From Paracidovorax sp031843945 (lineage in GTDB: Bacteria > Pseudomonadota > Gammaproteobacteria > Burkholderiales > Burkholderiaceae_C): DNA of 64,000 nucleotides. The notes below the pieces were generated by a model. It worked only from the letters and a program-made list of their open reading frames with translations. It was not told the DNA's origin and did not search any database. Shown here one piece after another: positions 43,060 through 51,216 of the stretch (position 1 is the first letter of the stretch; every line of letters begins with the position of its first letter). The position numbers and the translations under genes were made by a program. The stretch lies in contig NZ_JAVTJJ010000005.1 of NCBI RefSeq assembly GCF_031843945.1, positions 124,001 through 188,000 on the forward strand, given 5' to 3'.

Positions 43060-43794
43060 TTACGAAGCCGGCTCCAGCGCGATCGGCGCGCCCGCCTCGC
43101 ATTGCCGAAACAGCCACTGGCTGGGCAAGAACCGCGCGGCCGGCCCATCCGGCGGCGGCTTGCCCAGCTCGGCCTGCACGTCGTAGGCGATGTGCGGCAC
43201 CTGGAACACCGCCATCTGCCCCTTCTTGCAGGCAAGGGCCGGCACCAGCCGGTTGACCACCCAGCGCTGGCCGGGCGCGTCGAAGCGGTGGATGGGGCCG
43301 ATGCGCTGGTCCTGCGCCAGCTCCACCCGCAGCGGGTGCGTCTGCAGCGCGCTGGCCCACACGCCTGCCACCTGCACGGGCTGCGCAAACCGCACCGCCT
43401 CCAGCCCGTGCAGCGCCAGCGGCCGGTCGGGCTCGCCCTGGTCGAACGGGTCTTTGCGCAGGATGCGGCTGCCGGGGGGAATCACCAGTTCGCCGTATTG
43501 AAAGTCCTGCGCCAGCGTGAAACGTTCGCGGCTGGCGCGCAGCGCGGCGCTGTCTTGCCACGCCTGGCGGGCGCGCTGCGGCAGGTACAGGCGCACGGCC
43601 AGCCACACGTCGCACAGCAGCGCCAGCACGCACAGCACGGTCAACGCGCGGCGCGACAGCAGCACCTTCTGCGGCACATCCACCCAGCGCACGTAGGCGG
43701 CGTAGAGCAGCAGCGCCACGGTCAGCACCACGCCCAGCAGGGGCAGCAGCACGGCAAAGATCAGATGGAAGGTGGAAGAGATCAGGCTGGACAT
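43060..43794 (-). CDS. Conserved membrane protein of unknown function
   Basis: The 244-residue protein has two N-terminal membrane helices (FHLIFAVLLPLLGVVLTVALLL and LTVLCVLALLCDVWLAVRL, in part) and a soluble ~170-residue domain starting at about 75. That domain contains FQYGELVIPPGSRI, GLEAVRFAQPVQVAGVWA and a C-terminal FRQCEAG. I do not recognise the family. The first helix pair suggests an inner-membrane protein with an exported domain. It is convergent with MurU-like and divergent from pepP (101 bp apart). Confidence 0.75.
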   Translation of the reverse strand: MSSLISSTFHLIFAVLLPLLGVVLTVALLLYAAYVRWVDVPQKVLLSRRALTVLCVLALLCDVWLAVRLYLPQRARQAWQDSAALRASRERFTLAQDFQYGELVIPPGSRILRKDPFDQGEPDRPLALHGLEAVRFAQPVQVAGVWASALQTHPLRVELAQDQRIGPIHRFDAPGQRWVVNRLVPALACKKGQMAVFQVPHIAYDVQAELGKPPPDGPAARFLPSQWLFRQCEAGAPIALEPAS

Positions 43795-43894
43795 GGGCCA
43801 GGCAGCGTGAAGCCGTGAGTAGGTGTGCTGCGCACTGTAAGGAAATTCACCCCCGCGGTCCTGCCGTCGCCTGCATTCGGCTGAGAATAGCCGC

Positions 43895-45298
43895 ATGACC
43901 CAGCCGACCACCGCGCCGACCACCGCGCTTTACGCCCAGCGCCGCGCCCGCCTCGCCTCCCAACTCGGTGAGGGCGGCATCGCCATCATTCCGACCGCGC
44001 CGGAGCGCTCGCGCAACCGCGACAGCGACTTTCTCTACCGGCACGACAGCTACTTCTATTACCTGACCGGCTTCACCGAACCCGGCGCCTGCCTGGTGCT
44101 GGCGGCCGACGGCACCAGCACGCTGTTCTGCCAGCCTAAAGACCTGGAACGCGAGATCTGGGATGGCTATCGCCTCGGGCCCGAGGCGGCGGTCGACACG
44201 CTGGGCGTGCAGGCCGCGCACTCCGCCGCCACGCTCGAATCTGAGCTGCCGCGCCTGCTGGAAAACCGCGCCCGCGTCTGGTACCCCTTCGCCACGCACA
44301 CCGGGCTGGCCGCGCGGGTCGAAGGCTGGCTGAACCAGGTGCGCGCCCGCGTACGCTACGGCGCGCTGTGCCCGGCCGAGCAGGGCGACGTGTGCACGCT
44401 GCTCGACGAGATGCGCCTGGTGAAAGACGCGCACGAGCAGGACGTGATGCGCCGCGCCGCCGCCATCAGCGCCGAGGCGCACATCCGCGCCATGCAGTGC
44501 AGCGCCCGCATGCTGCGCGCCGGCCAGGACGTGCGTGAATACCACCTCGACGCCGAGCTGCTGCATGCTTTTCGCCGCCAGGGCTCGCAGGCCGTGGCGT
44601 ACAACTCCATCGTCGCGGCGGGTGCCAACGCCTGCGTGCTGCACTACCGCGCCGACGCCGCCCCGGTGCGCGCGGGCGAGCTGGTGCTGATCGACGCCGG
44701 CTGCGAACTCGATGGCTACGCCAGCGACATCACCCGCACCTTTCCGGCGGACGGCCGCTTCACCGGCCCGCAGCGCGCGCTGTATGACCTGGTGCTGGCC
44801 AGCCAGGACGCGGCTGTTGCCGCCACCAAGGCCGGCGCGCGCTTCAACGACCCGCACGACGCCACGGTGGCCGTGCTGTCGCAGGGCCTGCTCGACCTGG
44901 GGTTGCTGGACCGCAACAAGGTCGGGTCGGCGCAGGACGTGATCGACAGCCGCGCCTACTTTCAGTTCTACATGCACCGCACCAGCCACTGGCTGGGCAT
45001 GGATGTGCACGACTGCGGCAGCTATGTGGAGCCCACCGAAGTCGGCCAGACCAGCGAGCGCCGCGATCCGCTCTCGGGCGAAGCCATCACCAACCGGCCC
45101 AGCCGCATCCTGCACCCGGGCATGGTGCTGACCATCGAGCCGGGCCTCTATGTGCGGCCCGCGCCGGGCGTGCCCGAGGCGTTCCACCACATCGGCATCC
45201 GCATCGAGGACGACGCCATCGTGACCGACGCGGGTTGCGAGCTGATCACGCGCGGCGTGCCGGTGAAGGCGGATGAGATCGAAGCGTTGATGCGTTGA
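43895..45298 (+). CDS. pepP: Xaa-Pro aminopeptidase (PepP-like)
   Basis: The 467-residue M24 metallopeptidase removes N-terminal residues before proline. The N-terminal domain includes DSDFLYRHDSYFYYLTGF. The pita-bread domain carries metal ligands D in LIDAGCE and D in SDITRTFP, H in HWLGMDVHD, and E in TIEPGLY and GIRIEDD. The length matches E. coli PepP (441) plus a small extension. In many betaproteobacteria pepP precedes ubiH-type genes; here a family 1 repeat and an ene-reductase follow instead. Confidence 0.93.
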   Translation: MTQPTTAPTTALYAQRRARLASQLGEGGIAIIPTAPERSRNRDSDFLYRHDSYFYYLTGFTEPGACLVLAADGTSTLFCQPKDLEREIWDGYRLGPEAAVDTLGVQAAHSAATLESELPRLLENRARVWYPFATHTGLAARVEGWLNQVRARVRYGALCPAEQGDVCTLLDEMRLVKDAHEQDVMRRAAAISAEAHIRAMQCSARMLRAGQDVREYHLDAELLHAFRRQGSQAVAYNSIVAAGANACVLHYRADAAPVRAGELVLIDAGCELDGYASDITRTFPADGRFTGPQRALYDLVLASQDAAVAATKAGARFNDPHDATVAVLSQGLLDLGLLDRNKVGSAQDVIDSRAYFQFYMHRTSHWLGMDVHDCGSYVEPTEVGQTSERRDPLSGEAITNRPSRILHPGMVLTIEPGLYVRPAPGVPEAFHHIGIRIEDDAIVTDAGCELITRGVPVKADEIEALMR

Positions 45299-45365
45299 TG
45301 CGTTGATGCGGCGCAGCGCTGGCGTGGCCCAGGCCCGCGCATCAGCGCATGCAGCTTCGCGCTAT

Positions 45366-45417
45366 TGAATCAATAGCTGCTTGCGCTTATGGGACGGGCG
45401 CTAGAGGCCGATTTGGC
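45366..45417 (+). repeat. Dispersed repeat family 1, copy 6
   Basis: AATCAATAGCTGCTTGCGCT, then TATGGGACGGGCGCTAGAGGCC. The loop differs from other copies. It lies between pepP and the 3' end of the ene-reductase gene. Confidence 0.75.
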
Positions 45418-45505
45418 TTGTATTCTGGGTGGGGCGGATCTAGCGGCTTGAATGCGCAGGCTCGTTGGGCGCCGACCAGCGCTGCGGCAGCGAGCCCCAT
45501 GCGCA

Positions 45506-46582
45506 TCAGCCGGCGAGCGTCGCGTAGTCCGTGTAGCCCTTGGCTCCGGGCGTGTAGAACGTGTCGGGTGACGGCGCGTTCAGCAGGGCATCCTTGCGCA
45601 GGCGCTCGACCAGGTCCGGGTTGGCGATGAAGCTCCGGCCGAAAGCGACGAGGTCGGCCAGGCCGTCGTCCAAAGCCTGCTGCGCACTGGCTTTGTTCTG
45701 CCCGCCCGCCAGGATGAACGGGCCATCGAATGCGGCGCGCAAGTCGGCCTTCAGCTGGGCCGGCACCGGCGGCGCGCCCAGGGCCGAATGGTCCAGCACG
45801 TGGATGTACATCAGGCCCAGCGCAGACAACTGCTTCACCAGGGCGAGGTACTGCGCCTCCACGCCCTCGAAGGCGCCAGCGCTGTTGACCACGCCGTGGG
45901 GCGACAGGCGAATGCCCACGCGTTCGGCGCCGATCTGCTGGGCGGCGGCCCGGGCGACTTCCAGCACCAGCCGGTTGCGCCCCTCGGGCGTGGCGCCATA
46001 GCCATCCGTGCGGCGATTGATGTTGGCGTTCAGGAATTGCTCGAGCAGGTAGCCGTTGGCCGCGTGCAGTTCGACGCCGTCGAAACCGGCTTCCATGGCC
46101 AGGCGCGCAGACGTGGCGTATTCGCCGGTCACTGCCTGCAGGTCGGCCTCGGTCATGGCGCGCGGTGGCGTGTGCGGCTGGGTGCCGTGCGCATCCGTCC
46201 AGATCTCGCCAGGGCAGACCTCGGCCGACGCGCTGACCACTTCGGCGCCGGCGGGCAGATTGGCCTGGTGAGACACGCGGCCGGTGTGCATGAGCTGCAC
46301 GACGATCTTGCCGCCTTCAGCATGCACGGCGTCGGTCACGCGCTTCCAGCCCTGCACCTGCGCGTCGTTGAACAGGCCGGGAATGCGGGCGTAGCCCAGG
46401 CCGTTGGGCGAGGGCGATGTGCCCTCGGTGATGATCAGCCCGGCAGTGGCGCGCTGGCCGTAGTACGTGGCCATCAGGTCGTTGGGCGTGTTGGCATCGA
46501 CCGCACGGTTGCGCGTGAGCGGCGACATCACCACCCGGTTCTGAAGGGGCGTGTTGCGCAGAGAGAAGGCGTCAAAAAGCAT
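45506..46582 (-). CDS. nemA: Old yellow enzyme family alkene reductase (NemA-like)
   Basis: The 358-residue FMN flavoprotein reduces activated C=C bonds and electrophiles with NAD(P)H. Motifs are the N-terminal NRVVMSPLTRNRAVD, IVVQLMHTGRVSHQ, the active-site HAANGYLLEQFLN with N, R and H residues, and AGGQNKASAQ. It starts 76 bp after the SDR gene on the same strand, so both are probably one operon under the divergent MarR gene. This matches NemRA-type electrophile detoxification. Confidence 0.92.
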   Translation of the reverse strand: MLFDAFSLRNTPLQNRVVMSPLTRNRAVDANTPNDLMATYYGQRATAGLIITEGTSPSPNGLGYARIPGLFNDAQVQGWKRVTDAVHAEGGKIVVQLMHTGRVSHQANLPAGAEVVSASAEVCPGEIWTDAHGTQPHTPPRAMTEADLQAVTGEYATSARLAMEAGFDGVELHAANGYLLEQFLNANINRRTDGYGATPEGRNRLVLEVARAAAQQIGAERVGIRLSPHGVVNSAGAFEGVEAQYLALVKQLSALGLMYIHVLDHSALGAPPVPAQLKADLRAAFDGPFILAGGQNKASAQQALDDGLADLVAFGRSFIANPDLVERLRKDALLNAPSPDTFYTPGAKGYTDYATLAG

Positions 46583-46658
46583 GGGCAAGTCCTGAAGGAA
46601 GGGGCAGATGGGGAATGAAGCGCGCCAAGTCCGCGCGAGGGGAAGGCGCGGGGACGTG

Positions 46659-47459
46659 TCAGGCGACCTGGTAACGCGGGGCGGGTTTGCCGGCCTGGCT
46701 GGCTGCGAACAGGGCGCTGCGGGCGGCGTCGTACGTGTCCCACAGACCGGCGTCGGCCACAGACGGCCAGGTGACCGATTCGCCCTGGTCCAGCCCGGCG
46801 AGCGCCGCATCGACCATGTGTTCGGTCGTCATGACGCCGTCGGGGCTGAGCGCGGACAGCGGCACGCCGGACAGATCCCACAACTCGGTGGCGGTCGATG
46901 CGGGCAGGACGACCTGGACCTTCACGCCGGTGTCGGCCAGTTCCTGCTGCAAGCCGCGGCTGTATTGCAAAACGAAGGCCTTGGTGCCGCTGTAGACCGC
47001 GCTGATGGGCAACGCGTGGATGCCCAGAACCGAAGCGATGTTGATGATCAGTCCCTGCTTGCGGGCGGAGAAAGCCGGCACCACGGCCTGGGTCAGGCGC
47101 GTGAGGGCGGTGATGTTGAGAGCGATCTGCGCCGCCGCGTCTTGCGCCGTCCTTTGCAACACGGGGCCCAGGCGGGCGATGCCGGCGTTGTTGACCAGCA
47201 CCTGCAGATCGCCGTGGGTGGAGAGGATCGCTTCGACGCGCGCCAAGTCTTCGGGGCTGCTCAGGTCGGCTACCACCGGCCGGGCCTGAACGCCATGGGT
47301 CTTGATCAGCCGGGCGCAGAGGGCATCGAGGCGGTCGGCGCGGCGGGCCACCAGAATAAGATCGTAGCCACGGGCGGCAAGGCGGTCGGCATACACGGCG
47401 CCGATGCCGGCGGAAGCCCCGCTGATCAATGCGACTTTTTTGGATGGGGTCTGGCTCAT
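46659..47459 (-). CDS. Short-chain dehydrogenase/reductase
   Basis: The 266-residue protein of the classical SDR family has cofactor motif SGASAGIG (13-20), NNAG at 90-93, catalytic S143, Y156 and K160 (YSGTK). RR at 39-40 after the second strand suggests NADP preference. Its start lies 20 bp from the first TTGAGGGCTCAA operator, and it is divergent from the MarR regulator. The substrate is unknown; together with the ene-reductase it may detoxify reactive carbonyls. Confidence 0.92.
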   Translation of the reverse strand: MSQTPSKKVALISGASAGIGAVYADRLAARGYDLILVARRADRLDALCARLIKTHGVQARPVVADLSSPEDLARVEAILSTHGDLQVLVNNAGIARLGPVLQRTAQDAAAQIALNITALTRLTQAVVPAFSARKQGLIINIASVLGIHALPISAVYSGTKAFVLQYSRGLQQELADTGVKVQVVLPASTATELWDLSGVPLSALSPDGVMTTEHMVDAALAGLDQGESVTWPSVADAGLWDTYDAARSALFAASQAGKPAPRYQVA

Positions 47460-47478
47460 AAGGGGCTCTCCGATAAAA

Positions 47479-47511
47479 TTGAGGGCTCAACTAAATTGGT
47501 TGAGGGCTCAA
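47479..47511. promoter_or_regulatory. Tandem palindromic operator for the MarR regulator
   Basis: TTGAGGGCTCAA occurs twice (47479-47490 and 47500-47511), centre to centre 21 bp, two helical turns. Each copy is itself a palindrome (TTGAG/CTCAA). The pair lies between the divergent SDR and MarR genes, so repressor dimers would bind on one face. A further ACTCAACCA at 47550 may be a third half-site. Confidence 0.7.
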
Positions 47512-47569
47512 ATGTAGGGTTTTGCGCAGCCCTGTCGTGAATAGTGCAGCACTCAACCATTTGGAGAGT

Positions 47570-48145
47570 ATGGGAATTACCAGCCAGTCTGTAGAGGTTT
47601 CCTCCCCGTCGAGTCCCGCCTTGGCGGACATCTCGATTCCGCCTGGCGTGCAGGTCTGCACCAACACGGCTGTGCGCCTGGCGGCTCGCCGGCTCGGCCA
47701 GCTGTACGACGAAGCGCTCGCGCCGCTGAACCTGAAGGCCACCCAGTTGGCGCTGCTCGTCGAGATTGGCAAGTTCACCCGCGCCGAAGGCCAGGCGCCC
47801 GCCTTGCAAGACCTGGCCAACCGGCTGGCCATTCAGCTGTCGGCACTGACCCATGCGTTGCGGCCGCTGGTGCGCGATGGCCTAGTGGAACTGCGCCAGG
47901 ACGCGCTGGACAGGCGTACCAAACGGGCTGTGCTGACGCCCACCGGCACCAGCTTGCTGTCGCAGGCGGTGGTGCGCTGGGCCGAGGCCAACCAGCGGGT
48001 CGAGGCCGTGCTGGGCCCGGCGTCGGCGGCTAATCTGCGGGCGCTGGCCGACCAGGTGTCGTCCGACGATTTTCTGGCGGCCTACCGTGCCGATGGGCCT
48101 GCGCCGCCGCCATCCGTGGCGGACGATTCCGGCGCCGACTTCTGA
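47570..48145 (+). CDS. MarR-family regulator
   Basis: The 191-residue winged-helix regulator starts at the ATG right after GGAGAG; an upstream TTG start is less likely. The helix-turn-helix region is LQDLANRLAIQLSALTHALR, followed by the wing LVELRQDALDRRTKRAVLTP. An N-terminal extension of about 40 residues precedes the domain, with a Cys at VQVCTNTA, a position that is redox- or electrophile-reactive in some MarR proteins. It likely represses the divergent SDR-NemA operon and itself. Confidence 0.88.
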   Translation: MGITSQSVEVSSPSSPALADISIPPGVQVCTNTAVRLAARRLGQLYDEALAPLNLKATQLALLVEIGKFTRAEGQAPALQDLANRLAIQLSALTHALRPLVRDGLVELRQDALDRRTKRAVLTPTGTSLLSQAVVRWAEANQRVEAVLGPASAANLRALADQVSSDDFLAAYRADGPAPPPSVADDSGADF

Positions 48146-48258
48146 GCGCCGCCCTCGCCCAGACCATGGGCTGCCCCGTGCTTTCGGTAACTCCCATGTA
48201 ACCGGGCTCGTGCAAGAATTGAAACCCGATTACATCGCCCAAAGAAAGAGACATAGCC

Positions 48259-49695
48259 ATGCAGATTCGCCGCGCTACCAAGATCGTTGCCACCCTCGGG
48301 CCGGCGTCCAGCGACCCGCAATTGCTCGAGCAGATGATCCGCGCCGGCGTCAACGTGGTGCGGCTGAACTTCAGCCACGGCAAGGCGCAGGACCACATCG
48401 ACCGCGCCACGGCAGTGCGCGAGGCCGCCCAGCGGGCCGGGCGTGAAGTGGCCATCATGGCCGACCTGCAGGGCCCGAAGATCCGCGTGGGCAAGTTCGC
48501 CGAAGGCCGCGTCATGCTGCAGCCGGGCCAGCCTTTCATCCTCGACGCCTCTCGCATCGAGCCGGGTGACCAGAACGGCGTGGGGCTGGACTACAAGGAG
48601 CTGCCGCGCGACGTGAAGGCGGGCGACGTGCTGCTGCTCAACGACGGCCTGATCGTGATGGTGGTGACGGCGGTGCGTGGCGAGGAGGTGCACACCACGG
48701 TCAAGATCGGCGGCGAGCTGTCCAACAACAAGGGCATCAACAAGCAGGGCGGCGGCCTGACGGCGCCGGCGCTGACGGCCAAGGACATGGACGACATCAA
48801 GACCGCCATGAGCTTTCAGGCCGACTACGTGGCCGTAAGTTTTCCGAAAAACGCCACCGACATGGAAATGGCGCGTCAGCTGTGCAACGTGGCTGCGGCC
48901 GAATACCGCCACAAGCCGGGCCTGATCGCGAAGATCGAGCGCGCCGAAGCGGTGCCGCTGCTGGAAGAAATTTTGCGCGTGTCCGACGGCATCATGGTGG
49001 CGCGGGGCGATCTGGCGGTGGAAGTGGGCAACGCGGCCGTGCCCGCGCTGCAAAAGAAGATGATCCGCATGGCGCGCGACATGGACAAGGTCGTCATCAC
49101 CGCCACGCAGATGATGGAGAGCATGATCACCAACGCCGTGCCCACCCGCGCCGAGGTGAGCGACGTGGCCAACGCCGTGCTGGACGGCACCGACGCCGTG
49201 ATGCTGAGCGCAGAGACTGCCGCCGGCAAGTACCCGCTGGAGACGGTGGAAGAAATGGCCAAGATCTGCGCCGCCGCCGAGGCTGCCGAAGACCCCGAGC
49301 GCGATTCCGACTTCATCGGCCAGACCCTGGGCCGCATCGACCAGTCCATCGCCATGGGCGCGCTGTTCACGGCGCACCACCTGGGCGCCAAGGCGCTGGT
49401 GGCGCTGACCGACAGCGGCTCGACCGCGCTCTGGATGAGCCGCCACCGCATCCACATTCCGATCTATGCGCTGACCCCGAAGGTGGCCACGCAGCGCAAG
49501 ATGGCCATGTACCGCAACGTGCGCCCGCTGCTGATGGACACCAGCGTGGACCGCGACACGGCGCTGGAGCAGGCCGAGGGGCACCTCAAGACCCGCAACA
49601 TCGTGCAGCAGGGCGACCTCTACGTCATCACCTGCGGCGAGCCCATGGGCGCGCCGGGCGGCACCAACATGCTCAAGATCTGCCGGGCCAACTGA
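48259..49695 (+). CDS. pyk: Pyruvate kinase
   Basis: The 478-residue glycolytic enzyme converts PEP and ADP to pyruvate and ATP. Motifs are TKIVATLGPASSD, VVRLNFSHG, ADLQGPKIRVGKF, the catalytic-Lys region ADYVAVSFPKNATDMEMARQ (K/E/D ligands), IMVARGDLAVEVG and ITATQMMESMI. The C-terminal regulatory domain is complete. Its end overlaps the convergent PAP2 gene by 23 bp. Its common partners pgk and purC are not adjacent, but fba follows after the two-component genes. Confidence 0.97.
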   Translation: MQIRRATKIVATLGPASSDPQLLEQMIRAGVNVVRLNFSHGKAQDHIDRATAVREAAQRAGREVAIMADLQGPKIRVGKFAEGRVMLQPGQPFILDASRIEPGDQNGVGLDYKELPRDVKAGDVLLLNDGLIVMVVTAVRGEEVHTTVKIGGELSNNKGINKQGGGLTAPALTAKDMDDIKTAMSFQADYVAVSFPKNATDMEMARQLCNVAAAEYRHKPGLIAKIERAEAVPLLEEILRVSDGIMVARGDLAVEVGNAAVPALQKKMIRMARDMDKVVITATQMMESMITNAVPTRAEVSDVANAVLDGTDAVMLSAETAAGKYPLETVEEMAKICAAAEAAEDPERDSDFIGQTLGRIDQSIAMGALFTAHHLGAKALVALTDSGSTALWMSRHRIHIPIYALTPKVATQRKMAMYRNVRPLLMDTSVDRDTALEQAEGHLKTRNIVQQGDLYVITCGEPMGAPGGTNMLKICRAN

Positions 49696-50443
49696 CCGTG
49701 AGCGGGCCGGCCGCCGCCGGCACCGCTCTGCTGCAGCGCCGGCGCACGGCATCCACCGCCCAGCAGGTGGTCCAGCACAGCCAGGCCGTCCAGAGGTTGT
49801 GGCTCATGAAGTGCGCACCGCGCATTTGCTGCACCCAGCCCAGCGCCAGGCCGCCCAGCAGCGCGGCGACGAGGCAGGCGCGCGCCAGGCGGGGCGCGTC
49901 GTGCCGCCAGGCGAAGTACAGCGACAGAAAGGCGAAGCCCGCCGAGGCATGGCCACCAGGAAAGCAATGCCCGCTGCCACCGTCGCGCAGGCCCCAGCTC
50001 CAGTGCGACACATGGCGCGCCACGCCGCCGAACTGCGCCAGGTCCCACGGGCAGCTGGTGTGGCTGAACGCCTTGCCGGCGGAGACGACGGCCAGCGACA
50101 GCAGCAGCGCCACCGCCAGTGCCAGGCGGCGCGGCAGGTCGATGCGGCGCAGCGGACCCCAGGGCAGCCAGACGCCCACGATCAGCGCCGTCGCTGCCGC
50201 CCAGGCGGCCAGCCGCAGGTCGTCGTGCAGCAGCCGCGACAGCACCCAGTAGTCGCGCAGCGCAAACCCTGCGGCCGTGCCGGACCAGTGCGCCAGCCAC
50301 AAGTCGAGAGAGGTCATGTCCCACAGCGCCAGCAGCACGGCGGCAACAGGAATGGCGAGCAGTGCGGTGTCGCTGCGCCAGGTGCGGGGCGCAAGGCCGG
50401 CGGCGGCAGAGGCCGACGAAATGGGCTGGAGAGGACGGGTCAT
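49673..50443 (-). CDS. PAP2-family membrane phosphatase
   Basis: The 256-residue multi-pass inner-membrane protein has phosphatase motifs KAFSHTSCPWD (motif 1 region, atypical), CFPGGHASAGF (motif 2, His) and RGAHFMSHNLWTAW (motif 3, nucleophile His). Lipid phosphatases of this kind act on undecaprenyl or lipid A phosphates. It is divergent from a PmrAB-like two-component system, as often seen with lipid A modification genes, which suggests envelope remodelling. The substrate is inferred from context only. Confidence 0.88.
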   Translation of the reverse strand: MTRPLQPISSASAAAGLAPRTWRSDTALLAIPVAAVLLALWDMTSLDLWLAHWSGTAAGFALRDYWVLSRLLHDDLRLAAWAAATALIVGVWLPWGPLRRIDLPRRLALAVALLLSLAVVSAGKAFSHTSCPWDLAQFGGVARHVSHWSWGLRDGGSGHCFPGGHASAGFAFLSLYFAWRHDAPRLARACLVAALLGGLALGWVQQMRGAHFMSHNLWTAWLCWTTCWAVDAVRRRCSRAVPAAAGPLTVSWPGRS

Positions 50444-50518
50444 GGTCGCGCACCTTAACGGCGCGTTCTTAACGCCGTCTTATGGGAGCGAAGACCACCG
50501 TGGGCCCACAATCGCCGC

Positions 50519-51211
50519 ATGCGAATCCTGGTGGTCGAAGACGATGCCGGCATTGCCGGTGGCCTGCGCGCCACGCTGCAGCAGCGTGGCTACGCGATAG
50601 ACGTGTGCGGCAGCGTGGCCGCCGCATGGAGCGCGCTGCGCATGGAGCCCTTCGCGGCGGTGCTGCTCGACCTGGGCCTGCCCGACCTGGACGGCGGCGA
50701 ACTGCTGCAGCGCCTGCGCGCCAGCCCCGCGCCGCTGGCGGGCGAGCCGGCGCTGCCAGACCCGGCCACGCCGGTGATGATCCTGACCGCGCGCGACCAG
50801 GTACACCAGCGCATTGCCGGGCTGGACCTGGGCGCCGACGACTACCTGGCCAAGCCCTTCGACGTGGACGAACTGGAGGCAAGGCTGCGCGCCCTGCTGC
50901 GCCGCTCGGCCGGCCGTGCATCGCCCACGATTCGCCATGGCGAGCTGGAGGTGGATCCGGCCGCGCGCACGGTGCGACGGGCCGGCGCACTGGTGGAGAT
51001 GTCGCCGCGCGAGTTTTCGGTGCTGCGCGTGTTGCTGGAGTCGCGCGGGCGCGTGCTGTCGCGCCAGCAGATCGAAGAGCGCCTGTACAGCTGGCAGACC
51101 GCGGTGGAGAGCAACGCCATCGAAGTCCACATCCACCACCTGCGCCGCAAGCTGGGCAACGACCGCATCGTCACCATGCGCGGCGTGGGTTATTTCATTC
51201 CTGCCGAGTGA
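50519..51211 (+). CDS. OmpR-family response regulator (PmrA/QseB-like)
   Basis: The 230-residue protein has a receiver with acidic E8-D9-D10, phosphoacceptor D51 (LLDLGLPDLDG) and Lys in LAKPFDVDE. An insert of about 15 residues lies between helix 3 and the MILTARD strand. The C-terminal winged helix contains LSRQQIEERLYSWQ and NAIEVHIHHLRRKLG. It starts 75 bp from the divergent PAP2 gene and is followed by its kinase gene after 5 bp. Confidence 0.92.
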   Translation: MRILVVEDDAGIAGGLRATLQQRGYAIDVCGSVAAAWSALRMEPFAAVLLDLGLPDLDGGELLQRLRASPAPLAGEPALPDPATPVMILTARDQVHQRIAGLDLGADDYLAKPFDVDELEARLRALLRRSAGRASPTIRHGELEVDPAARTVRRAGALVEMSPREFSVLRVLLESRGRVLSRQQIEERLYSWQTAVESNAIEVHIHHLRRKLGNDRIVTMRGVGYFIPAE

Positions 51212-51216
51212 CGCGC

